From Gossypium raimondii (Eukaryota; Streptophyta; Magnoliopsida; Malvales; Malvaceae), in contig NC_068571.1 of NCBI RefSeq assembly GCF_025698545.1, positions 51,493,733 through 51,557,732 on the forward strand: a stretch of DNA of 64,000 bases, given 5' to 3'. A model generated the notes under the pieces. It did no database searches. It saw only the letters and a program-made list of their open reading frames with translations, and was not told where the DNA came from. Position numbers and translations under genes: made by a program. The number at the start of each line of letters is the position of its first letter. Within the stretch, counting starts at the first letter, position 1. Positions 49,386 to 60,171 of the stretch are shown here, in pieces.

Positions 49386-51069
49386 TGCTTGTGTGCGCTC
49401 CAGCTGGGAAGAAAAAGAAAGGGACCATCCCAAATTTAAAGTTATAAGTTTAAAGTTTGTCGTTTGTGTTAAGACCGAAATTTCAAATTTCAAAAACTGT
49501 AAGGTCTAATTAATTATCTAATTGAAGAACATGGACTAACTCTACAACTTTAGGCATAGTACATGATTAATAACAAAAGTAACCAAACATATTTAATTAC
49601 TACCATTTAGTTAGGACTGAAATTTCAAAATCTAAAAAAATGACAATGACTAAAATTAAACAAACTAAAATATAGAGATTAAATCCATAACTTATGCAAA
49701 GTAGAGGGACTTATAGCAGAATTTGACCAATTCTAAAAGTAGGCCGTCCCCCCATTCAACCCCTAATGATTGTACGGCGGCGTCTCTCGCATTGATTCAC
49801 TGGGACAATGACTAAAGTCAAAGTTTTCGGTTTTGTCTATGGTTGCTGTCGGCATATTTTTTGAGACCCTTTTTGCACATGTTGGATAAAATTATATTCT
49901 TTGAGAAAGCTGTATGGTATCACTCAAACATCACAACAGTTAGTGACCTCAACTTTTATAAATTTTTATTTTGGTCACCGAAAAATATTATATTTTAGAC
50001 ATCGTCAGAAATATTTTCATTTTAGTTATCTATTTAGTGTACACTTATTTTAGTCACCCACCTTTAAAAAGATAAAATAAATTTTTAATAAGAACTTAAG
50101 TTTTTTTCCACTGGAACAAAATTCTAGAATTGATTCTAAGAAAGGAAAATAAATGAAAAGATAAAAGATAAAATAGTTTTTTTCTAGTAGGAAAAAATTA
50201 AAATTAATTCTTGAAAAATAAAATATTTTTTAAATATATCATATTTAAATTGTTCATGTGATAGACACAAACATATTTAAAATTGGTTTCACATATTTTA
50301 AATAAGTTCTATGCCGATTTGAGCAAGTTAATGATTGGGTCGATGGAAAGACATGATTAATATGATACTCATACTTTAAGAATTAAATTAAAATGTTTTA
50401 AAGTATCAGACTAATTTAGAATTTAGATCATAGTTTGAGGACATTTGGTACAATAAACCCATCTTTATCTTATTATCATATTTTCTTATCTATCTTAAAT
50501 CATGTTTTTCTTTTCCTCCGTCAATAGAAATATATTTTGATTATCAATTTAATTATTTCTAATATTATATAATAATAATTTTGTTATAATCACTCAAATG
50601 TATTATTTACCAATCTAATATCTATGAATATTATTATAGTGTACCAACTTCTTGCGTGAGCATTAATGACATGTAAGAAAACAATTATTATCTTCAAATT
50701 GACATATATCCACCTTCGATTTTTTTTGTAATAAAAACAATTAGATGATACCATCCCAAGGTTCTGTCTAGGATTCTCATAATTAATTATTTTCGACAAA
50801 ACTAACTTAAAAAATCGTCAATATAAAAAACATTATCTTCAAAACAAACATTGTTATGGTATTTTCTGACTCGAAACCCGAATATAATCTCAAACTACCA
50901 ATCCACAATCCGAGTAGATCGGAGGAATTTGAGCCCCACAAAATAGAGAAAGCTCGCATAATGAGCTCGTGAGTGAGGCTCGCATGTTTCTGGGTGTTCG
51001 CAGGCAGAAGATGCAAAATCAAGTGGGCAGTTCAATGCACACGTGTTAAGTCTAGAACAGTATACATGT
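49386..51069. other. Gene-free stretch
   Basis: No gene is supported. Around 49980-50460 there are phrases of the MITE type (ttaattaaaatgttttaaag, then a generic repeat end), but I could not set clear arms. A 71-codon minus-strand frame at 50807-51022 shows no known motif. Confidence 0.3.
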
Positions 51070-51259
51070 TGGCATGCATGGGGCCTATCGAAGACGTCAT
51101 TTCAATTAACAATAGCCGTATCTTATAAATTTAAAATTTGTCGTTTGTGGCATGCATGGAGTCTACCTAAAACGTCATTTCAATGAACAGTAACCGTATC
51201 TTATAAATACCCGATTCCCCTCACCGAGAGAACACACAGCTAAACGCTCAACAAACATG
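51070..51259 (+). promoter_or_regulatory. Tandemly duplicated promoter-like segment with TATA box
   Basis: A 60-bp segment (GGCATGCATGG, then ACGTCATTTCAAT, CCGTATCTTATAAAT) occurs at 51070 and again at 51148, a period of 78 bp. Both copies carry ACGTCA, the reverse of the TGACGT bZIP core. The second copy ends in TATAAATA at about 51202, followed after 48 bases by an ATG at 51257. The ORF from this ATG is only 11 codons (MNFHKLLLSIL) and runs into GTAAGT, a perfect splice donor. No downstream exon was recognised. Confidence 0.45.
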
Positions 51260-52926
51260 AATTTTCATAAACTATTATTAAGTATATTGTAAGTAAAAAT
51301 TAAAAAAAATTATATAAGTATAATTAAAATGATGTTTTTATTGTTATTGTTTAATATATTATAAAGAGATATGAGAATATCTTAAGTTTACTCGTGAGGT
51401 TATTTTATACGAAAAAATAATAATAATCCTTTTATTAACTATTTATAGTATTTAAAAAATAATAAGGGTTAATATACCATTTATTATCTATTTGGTTTCA
51501 ATATTTAATTTGGTATCTATATTTAGCATCAATATTCAGTTTGGTACCCAAACCAAACAACATCATATGACCCAATAAATATTTGACATGTGCGCTCTAG
51601 TAAAAAAAATTCGTATTTAATCGTGACAAAAGAAAAACTTAAGTACCAATTTGAACATTAAATTGTCAAACTTAGGCAGGGATGGATCCAATATTTTACA
51701 CTAAGGGGGCAAAATTACTTCTAAATCCGAATGACCTTTTTACTAACGTAAACAATTGTCAATTCTTCTCGGATACTTTTTTTTCTTATCAAACAAATCA
51801 ATTTAATATTTTTTAAAAAGCATGGACGATTTAACTGTAAAAAAAATTAAAAGAAAAAAATTGCACTATATAAAATTAAAAATTTCTTTCCAATATGCAA
51901 AAAAGAACAACTAATACTATACTAAAAATTTTGTAAATATCATTATAATAAAAAACATAATTTATGCAAAAATATTTACCGAGAGGTCTTTTGTGTAAGG
52001 AGCCGAGAGGAAGATAATTTGTATTTTTTTTACTCTGTGCTTTCAGTCTCGGCATCAAACTCCTTTCTTTTTCTCTCTCCAGTGTCGGCACCTTACAAGA
52101 GGAAGATAATTATTTAACAAGACATACAAATCAAACTACAAGAAAGACACTAGCCTAATATGTATGGGTATGGGTCAAATCAATTAATTATGAAATTGGG
52201 CTTTAAAGTTTGATTATTATTATTAAATTTATATAATTAAAAGTTAAAAAATATTTTATTAATATAAAGTATAACTTTATGGCATAAGGGGCGAATGTTT
52301 TACAACGTGGACATCAAATCTAAAAGACATGATAATTTATATATGAAATTCCAAAAATTGAGATCCATCCCAGATATCAAATTAAATATTAAAGACACAA
52401 AAGCATGCAAAATAATTGAAGGGAAAAAGGAGGTTGATAAATTTATATTTTACTCCTTTTATACGTTTAAGCGAGGTGCATGCATGGGTAAATCTAACAA
52501 TCTCCTCACCAAAAAGTAGGGGCTGAATTATAGGTAGCAGTTACTGTTGTGATCTATCCCCACGGTTTGTAGGTTGATATTAATAAAATAAATAACGTGA
52601 TGTAATTAGCTGTCACATCATCAACATCTTCAACAATATATTTAAACTTTTAACCTAAATCTGGAGTGTTTTAAGGATTCCCATCTAACGGTCAAATTCC
52701 ATCTACCAACACATGTCTGTTACCTAACTTGACATTTTGGGGTCACATGTCACAACTGTGTGTTTTCTTGGTATAAATTTGAAAATTAGACAAGATTTAT
52801 AAACACTATATAGTTAATAAGAGATTAAAATATTATTTTAGTTGTTCATCATTGTCCTTGTTAGGTCATGGGGAAGCACTTGTGAACTTCCAACTCACAA
52901 AATTTCAATATCATTTAACTTTTCTA
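51260..52926. other. Gene-free stretch
   Basis: No gene is recognised. A block at 51690-51730 (ggatggatccaatattttac, then an AAGGGGGCAAAATT word) resembles ends of common plant repeats. 52295-52519 is an open frame without known motifs. Confidence 0.3.
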
Positions 52927-53089
52927 AAATTTAAAATCTAAAATCACTTCAACTATATAAATATATATATATATATATATGAGGTAATAAGATCAACCCT
53001 CAATTATTTTCCCATTTTAGGCAACGACGTGAATGTTTACATCATTTATTAACTTCGTATCCACAAAATTTAAAATCTGAATTTACTCA

Positions 53090-53127
<38 letters not shown>
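52927..53127. repeat. 149-bp imperfect duplication with TA microsatellites
   Basis: AAATTTAAAATCT, then CTCAAACTATAT and a TA tract followed by GAGGTAATAAGA, occurs at 52927-52992 and again at 53076-53139. The TA tract is 28 bp in the first copy and about 35 bp in the second. Confidence 0.7.
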
Positions 53128-53130
<3 letters not shown>

Positions 53131-53142
53131 GTAATAAGAGTT

Positions 53143-54350
53143 TGATAAGCCATAAAAGTAACATATTTTTAATCCCATTCTTGATGTGTTTTTGGATGAT
53201 TTATCATGTAAATTAGTGAATTTGATGCTCCTAATCCTTTAAATCTATGTTTCTATACTTAGGTGAGCATAGGGAAGTGAAAGGAGCGAAAAACGGGCCA
53301 AAATCGGACAAAAAGAGTTGTTTTCAAGATCCACATGACCTGGGCATTTCCACACGGGCTGGGCAAACGCCCGTGTGGGCCACACGTCCACGCGCCAGCC
53401 CGTGTCGATTTCGCACCCTGTTTCTCTTTTACGCGAAAAAACCCATTTTTTAGGGTTTATGAGCATTCTAAAGTTTATAAATACATATTAGAAGAGGATA
53501 TAAGGGGGCACATAGAGAAGAATAAAGAAAAGACTCGAAGAAAGCCACTGGATTCAACTCAGAAGCGGATCTCCTTCAAGATTGAATTGAAGATCTCCAT
53601 TCAATTTCCTTAGAAGTTTTATTGGGTTTCTTTATGTCTTGTTGTTATCCTAACTTTGAGATGGTTTTATTCCAAATTATGAACTAAATTCTCTAGATAC
53701 CTATAGGGAAGATGAAACCTATGATGAATCTTATTATTTGATTTCTGAGTTATATGATAAATACTTGATTCTTGTTCTCAATTATGTATGTTTATTTCAT
53801 GTTTTAGTATTTTCAAGATATTAATTCATGCTTAATGTGCTTAATTAGTGGAGCAAAAGTCTCTGTTTAAGAGTAGATCTAGTATAATTGAGTGGAGTTG
53901 CATGCAATCCTAGAAATAGGACAACATAAATCTACCAAATAAGAGTCAAATCTAATAGGAAAATCTATAGATCGAGTTAATGCGACAATAGGGGCTTTAA
54001 TTAGAAAGAGATTTCAATTAATCAACCTAAAGTCAGTTGTTCTTACTCTCGAAAGAGATATTAACATAATTTAGGGATTTCTACGGATCAAGGCGCAAGC
54101 GAATAAATCGTTTAATTCAGATTCATAATAATAAATGGAGTATAGGTGGATTCTTTCCTGGGTATTGTCTCTCTCATTGGTACATTCAATTATTTTCCTA
54201 TTTTATTATCTGTTATGTTCTTAGTTAAATTAGTTTAGTAATTTTAGAATAAAAACAATCACTTCAATTTATAGGCTAAATAATAGAAAAACCGAAGAAG
54301 AAATGAACAAATTATATATGGTTCTTAACTCTTTCAACTTAAATGGTGGT
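53143..54350 (+). mobile_element. LTR (probably solo) of Tat/Athila-style gypsy element
   Basis: The block starts TGATAAGCCATAAAAG and contains a GC-rich part with repeated CACACGGGC/GCCCGTGTG words, a leader-like region (GGATCTCCTTCAAGATTG) and a promoter-proximal end rich in TTAGTTAAATTAGTTTAGTA. TGATAAG starts and such GC islands are typical of Tat/Athila-like LTRs as I remember them. No gag or pol follows. The right end and target duplication could not be fixed. Confidence 0.5.
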
Positions 54351-55042
54351 GCCAAAATATAAAAACTGGAGCATATTCATGAATAAAATTGTGTAGGTGA
54401 AATGAAGTTGCCTTATTAGCATTCCGTCGAATTCACTGTAAATGCAGAAACTCCTTTTTCAACCAAGTTTCAAAGCTAAAAAAAATTAAAATTAAAAAAG
54501 TTGAAAGAGGATAAAAACTGAAGAGATAATTAAGCCATTTTAAAATATAAAATGACCCAGAATTCATAGCCACTAATATTCTCGTAGGAACAAATCAATG
54601 ATGCATGCTTGAGAATTGAGATTGTTTTTGTATTAGACATTTTTCCACATGCAATTTTCTTTTTGTCCCCTACCTTATTAGGAGGCAAATTTTCCAAGTA
54701 ACTACAGCCTACACACTGTTTTGGTTGCATGTGTTATTTTTTGGGTTAATTCCATGACAAGTCCTTTAATTACAGATCAAATTTTAAATCCATCTTTAAA
54801 CTTTAAAATATTTTAATCAAAGATCAAACGAAGGAATGAGGTTAAAAACAAGAATGGTAGCATTAACCAGACACGTGGATGAGTTATTTATTTTTCAACA
54901 CCCAAAATTACAGTAATTTTGTCATAACATGCAACCTTCCAACAAGCAAAAAGAAGCATTTTTTTTTTCTAATCTTAAGAAAAAAAGATATACGGTGAAA
55001 TGATTGCATTTATTTTTCACTGTAGCAGTACTGATATTCGTA
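54351..55042. other. 3' flank of the MYB gene
   Basis: No gene is visible. The part next to 55043 is likely the 3' UTR of the MYB gene. Confidence 0.4.
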
Positions 55043-56033
55043 TCATGGCCATTCATCAGTGTCAAGCAAAAAGGCCAATGATTCCAAATCAGTGGCACCA
55101 TTGTCATCAAGACAAGGACATGTAGACCAATCCTTAAGCATTGCCTCACCCAACGGAAAGTGCTGCTGCATAGGATTCTCCTCAAATTCTCCACCATCGT
55201 GTGATTTCAACAGTTCATTGATCTCGAAGCTCAACAAATTTGAGCCGCCATCACTGTACAATGACTCAAGCATTTGAATTCCATTGTGAGCTTCAATTGT
55301 TGAAATACCACCACCCATTTCTTCATTATTATTTGTATAGTGATGTTGACCATGTTGATGAGTTGCAGGTGGTTGTAATGGGACCATCACCTTGCTGCTA
55401 CACCTAATAGCTTTAGTTCGAATCACTTCGATTTTGGTTGAACTTTTCGAGGGTTTATTGAGCCTAGACTCGGTTGGTATCGTTTTAGCTTCAATGGATG
55501 CTTGAGCTTTAGCTCTCTTACCTAAAGTAGTGTTCCAGTAGTTCTTGATTTCATTGTCTGTTCGCCCGGGTAGCCTTCCAGCTATTAAAGACCATCTGCG
55601 AGTTCATACACTTTAAACAAGGTCTCGAGTTTACTAAGCTGAAAGGGGAGAGAGAGACAGAGAGAGAGAGAGATTACATACCTGTTGCCAAGAAGATTAT
55701 GGAGTCTTATAATGAGTTCTTCTTCATCATGAGAGATGTTGCCTCTTTTAATATCTGGTCTAAGATAATTCAGCCATCTAAGTCTGCAACTTTTGCCACA
55801 TCTCTTCAAACCTGCATTTTGGGGGATATAAACCATCAAAAGGCATGAAATGAAAAGCATAATTACAATAATTTCACTTTGGGGTTTTATATATATATAC
55901 CAGCTCTCTTGGGGAGGTTTCTCCATTTGCCTTCACCATGAACATGAATATATGATGTAAGTATTTTATCTTCTAAAGCAGTCCAAGCTCCTTTGTTGAG
56001 TCCTTCCTTGGAGCAACATGGACTCCTTCCCAT
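55043..56033 (-). CDS. R2R3-MYB transcription factor, TT2-like (subgroup 5)
   Basis: Three exons (descending): 55901-56033, 55682-55811, 55043-55595, giving 271 aa. Splice positions (after codon 44+1 and codon 87+2) match those of most R2R3-MYB genes. The N-terminus [20 protein letters not shown] and the R2/R3 repeats (Trp17, Trp37, Trp57; Ile70 in place of the first R3 Trp, Trp89, Trp108) are intact. The bHLH-interaction motif is present: Glu76-Leu77, Arg80, Leu84, Leu91, Arg95. The segment VIRTKAIRC (145-153) resembles the motif after R3 in TT2/MYBPA2-type regulators. Such proteins form MYB-bHLH-WD40 complexes that switch on proanthocyanidin genes. The acidic C-terminus ([20 protein letters not shown]) suits an activator. 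Function is inferred from these motifs; another bHLH-binding clade is possible. Confidence 0.9.
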
Positions 56034-56692
56034 ATTTCTCCTAATCTCTCTCTCTCTCTCTTTTTCTCACTGTCTCCCTCTATTTATAAACCCATAAAAA
56101 TGGAAGATGACCCCATGCATCAACTTAAAAAGACTTCAAGTTGCAAAGCAAATTATTAATACATGTGTGTGTGTGTGTATATATATACATGGTTAGGCTT
56201 CAAAAATTGGAAATACTAAAATCTATATATGAAGAAATAATGTGTATGTTTGTAGTCTTAATCAAAAAGAAATGTATGGTAATAAAATATTGTGTAGCAA
56301 GTTGACATGAATAATGCTTTAGAAAAAGCCTATAATTTATGGGTTATGATGTATGTGGAGCAGTGTGTATGGCAAGTGGCAAAAGAAGGTAACACATGCT
56401 CTGTTATGTGTGTGTTGGTGTGTTCTTAAAATTTGGTTTAAGAAAAAAAAAGTGTAGAATGTGAAGTCTCATATACAATTTGTCAGTTTCTGTTTTCGGC
56501 AGCCTAGTATTTGTCACTGTAGTGGGCATTTTACATTCAATTTCCATTGCAGAACCTTGTTCTACCTTTGTTTTCTTGCCCGAGAAAGTGGAAGGAATTT
56601 TCCCATTCAACATGAAGGAAAAGAAAAAAAAAAAAAAAGAAGAAGAGTTTTTACCTTATGTTTGCTTCTTTGTTTCAAACAGGGTTATTTCT
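56034..56692. promoter_or_regulatory. Upstream region of the MYB gene
   Basis: The leader carries a CT/GA repeat (56043-56062). A minus-strand TATA-like tttataaa lies near 56084-56092 (plus: ctatttataaaccc). A (GT)n(TA)n microsatellite is at 56164-56188. No gene is present. An A-run at 56621-56638 precedes the MITE. Confidence 0.4.
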
Positions 56693-57233
56693 AGGGGTAA
56701 ATTGCATCTAAGGCCATTAAACTGTTAGTAAATTTATGTTTTGGTCGATCAACTTCAAAAACTTATAAAATGGTCATTGAATTATTCAAAAAAATTTATT
56801 TAAGTTACTTGATTGTTAAAATCTCTACTATATGGCCTTCTCTATATGCACTGCCTGTACCAATCGAAAGCTCTCGTTCCTCTTCTCTTACACTGTTCAA
56901 ATTTTTTTCATGAAACAACTTTAAATGTCACGAATATGCTACAAAAATCCAAACAGCTTTCTTCTTCGATTTTCGACACTTATAACTATCAGATCGACTT
57001 GGATCTAAAGTATATTCTTCTAGTCGTTGATGAATACTGACCTACTGTACTAATTGTCAAATCATTGTTGGAGCTCTCACTTAACAATCCAGTAACTTAA
57101 AAACTTTCGAATAGTTCAGTGACTTAAATTAAAACTTTCGAATGATTTAGTAACCATTTTATAATTTTTTAAAGTTGAGTATGATTAAAACATGAACTTA
57201 CTAATAGATCAATGACATCATGTGTAATTACCC
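56693..57233. mobile_element. Foldback MITE upstream of the MYB gene
   Basis: The left arm (ggggtaaattgcatctaagg; attttggtcgatcaacttca; ttataaaatggtcattgaat) pairs with the reverse complement of the right arm (gggtaattacacatgatgtc; tttaatcatactcaacttta; ttataaaatggttactaaat) over about 95 bp. It is non-coding. Related but partial sequence occurs at about 58040-58150 and 59220-59425. Confidence 0.75.
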
Positions 57234-58576
57234 TTTTTTTTCTATTTATTTAGATAGGCTATTATATTTTCATTATACAAAAAACAAACCTTAAATTTTA
57301 ATTGGTTTTCAAAGATGCCCTTAAATTTTGATTGGAGCCCGAATAAGCTCTTATCTTGTTCTTGTTCTTTATATAAAAATTGTGGATGTCCTACTACAAC
57401 ATCTCATTACATGTTTAAAATCATTTGTGATATAAAAATTCTAGCCATTGTTTGGCACTCTATTTTTTTTTAAAAAGTCATTTTAATTTTTCTCCTCTTG
57501 TTAATGTGGCATGCACGTGTATTGCCATGTAAGCAATTCATTTTTTAAAAATTTTAAAAATTCAAAAAAAATCAAAAACTTATTTTTAAAAAAGTAAAAA
57601 ATATTAAAATTATATTTTTTAAATATTTTTAAAAATTAATTAATTACTAACGTGACATACACATGGATTGTCACATGGATGCCATGCCAACAAAATTAAC
57701 ATACATTAACTTTTCTATCCATTTTGGGATAATTTGACAAACAATGCGAAGGCCAAATAAATTGTTATGTCAAAATTTTAATATCATTGTTCGACTTTTA
57801 AGTTCATTTTTTTATGCAATACAACGATCTTAATTTTTTTCATTAAATTAAAACTATAATTAAATTAAATTAAATCTATATTATATTGAAGCATAGTTAT
57901 TGACCTTGACTTCTCATCTAAATAAATTAATTTTATAATAAGATTTTAAGTTTCATCAATATTAAAATATAACAATTTTGAATTTATGTGTGTGGTTGAA
58001 CTGCATGTTGCCCCCAACAATTTTGAACTGATAGGAAAATTTTAAAAGTATCAAAATTAATGTTTTTGTTAAATGGGTAATGAAAGTTAACAAACAAATC
58101 ACCAAACTGTAACAAACCAATAACGATGGCGACTATTCTATAACTTAACATCATTTTAATTAAAGTTGTGTGTGGTTGAGAGGTTTGGTTGCCCTAAGAA
58201 ATTAGGGAAGGTTAGAACCTCGAACTAATGGAGAGATCGATTTGACATGTACAATTAAGACTCAAATAATTTGCAAGTAAGTTTTTGTTCTTTACCTATT
58301 AATTACAACATTACATAATCATGGAGTCATTCTACTATAGTACCACGATTAAACTCTCCCTTATTATATATCATAATGAAAGTCACTTATTAAGTGCTCG
58401 TCCAATGATTTTGTAATAAATGTGTTTAACCTCATAGGATATTCTTAATCTCTTTAGGATAAATCTTTTCTCCAATATAATTTTATCTTCCTTCATAAAA
58501 AGTCAATTACTAATAAATAGTAATTAAATCAATTATCTCTAAGACAAATTATCTGTGACCACAATACTTTTCATCC
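57234..58576. other. Gene-free AT-rich stretch
   Basis: No gene is recognised. It contains low-complexity A/T runs at 57540-57640 and a partial MITE-like segment at about 58040-58150. Confidence 0.35.
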
Positions 58577-59035
58577 ATGCCCCCACAAGAAATTATCAAA
58601 ATCTTTAGTAGCTATCATTCCCTTAAACGCCTTGGGCTTTATGACTTCAATCTAGTGCTTTGGCATGGCTTCGAGTACGTCCCCCCCCCCACAGTTGCTT
58701 TGGATGTTGTGAGGTCTCCCTTAAGTTCCTCGAGTTCCTTCATTAAGGCTTGTTGCCATAGCCTCTAGCGTATCAGTCTGTTAGGCAAGTATGCCTATGG
58801 TCTCCAAAAAGGCCCCTTGAACCTCCCCCTTAAGCCCCTCTCCTGTTGACTCGAGCACCTTGACACGCCCCTCAATGACTTTTATGTTGGTAACGAGTTA
58901 AACAAATTCAACTCAACCTTTACCATATGGGTCTCAACAGTCACTAATAGGTTTCTAGAGCTCTCCCTTGGTTATCACATAGGCTTCGTCCTCTTGGTGT
59001 CTTACCTTCGATTGGGACATCATCGCATTATCATC
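58577..59035 (-). pseudogene. Retrotransposon gag remnant
   Basis: The minus strand keeps shifted pieces of a plant LTR-retrotransposon gag N-terminus: a Glu/Lys/Val-rich coiled-coil style stretch (VIEGRVKVLES, then LEAMATSLNE), a basic linker, and the recognisable motif KAFKGMIATKDFDNFLWG near 58577-58630. Several stops and frameshifts separate the pieces, and a run of 10 C (58681-58690) lies inside. No protease or polymerase follows. Confidence 0.55.
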
Positions 59036-59763
59036 ATTGAGCAAAGTAGTTGTCACATGCTTGTACTTTTGATGAGTAATTGTGTGGCCTTGAACAAGTT
59101 ATCACATGATTTTTATTTTTTATATAATTATAATTATATTTTTTTTATAATTTTAATAATTTTAGTTTTTTTTAACTTATTGTTAAGAAAAATTCTAAAA
59201 GTATCCAAATATTAATTTAGCTATAGTTCAAGGCTTAATTAGTTACTAGCCCTTTGAGTTAATGTGCCATGTCATCATTTCGCTAAAGGATAATGAAAGT
59301 TAACGAATAAGTAACCAAAATGTAATAACCCAATAGTATTAGTGGTTATTATGCAACTTTTGAAACTTAGGTTATCAAAACGTAATTTTAATAAAAGTTT
59401 AGTGGTCATTAATGTAATTTACCCCAATAAAAATAAAAAAATTAAAATTGAGAGCATAAATGTTAGTAAAACGTTCTTCTCATCTTTAGACAAAGATAGC
59501 TTAAAAGATGACAAAAGAAAGAATTTTATTTGAATTTTCAATTAATGTGATTGAAACATGTAGGAGAAGTTAATATTTAAAGAAATAAGTCTCATGTTTA
59601 TAATAGATAAAAATAGAAAAGTTATATTGGAAAAAGCTTTTAAATTTTTATAAATACAAATGCAAATGATAGGGAAATTTCAAAATTATTAGAAAGCTAA
59701 TTTAATTTAGTTAATGTACAAGTGTATACAAATACATATAATAAAACATATTTTTCACTAAAA
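59036..59763. other. Gene-free stretch with partial MITE
   Basis: 59220-59425 resembles one arm and the middle of the MITE at 56693 (aatgtaatttaccc end). The remainder is AT-rich without a gene. Confidence 0.35.
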
Positions 59764-60171
59764 TGTATTTAATGTTGTTTTCCAAGATGTAGATTGGCCA
59801 TCTCTTTTTGCGATTGTTTGTTGGAAGATATGGAAACAGAGGAATTTGTGTGTTCCAAGATTCTCCCTTCAACATAAGTAGTGTGATCCTCTCTTCTTGG
59901 TGGTGCACGAGTTCTATTAAGCAGGGGCGGGCCAAATCAAGGGAAAGCAATATTAATCGAACTAGGAATCAAAGATAGACTCCACCGCCCACTAGTTTCT
60001 TTAAATTGAATATAGATGGTGCTCAAAATCTGAAATTGGGTCTTGCTTGGTCGGCAACAGTGGCCCGTAATGAGTATGGAGGATGGATGTGGGGAATAGA
60101 AAGAAACATTGGGAGATGTAGTGTGTTACAAGTTGAGTTCTGGGCTATTTATGATGGACTCCAATTAGCAT
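59764..60171 (+). pseudogene. LINE ORF2 3' remnant: RNase H domain, first part
   Basis: Plus-strand frames with internal stops encode the end of a plant non-LTR retrotransposon ORF2: the typical LFAIVCWKIWKQRNLCV segment, a linker, and the start of an RNase H domain (FKLNIDGAQNLKLGLAW, VARNEYGGWMWG, VEFWAIYDGLQLA). The first RNase H aspartate (NIDGA) and the glutamate (VEFWAI) are present. The frame is cut at 60171 by an inserted LTR and continues at 62929. Confidence 0.8.

Noticed and set aside
55585-55926. 113-codon minus-strand ORF containing MYB sequence
   Set aside because: It is exon 2 of the MYB gene read through both introns, not a separate gene.
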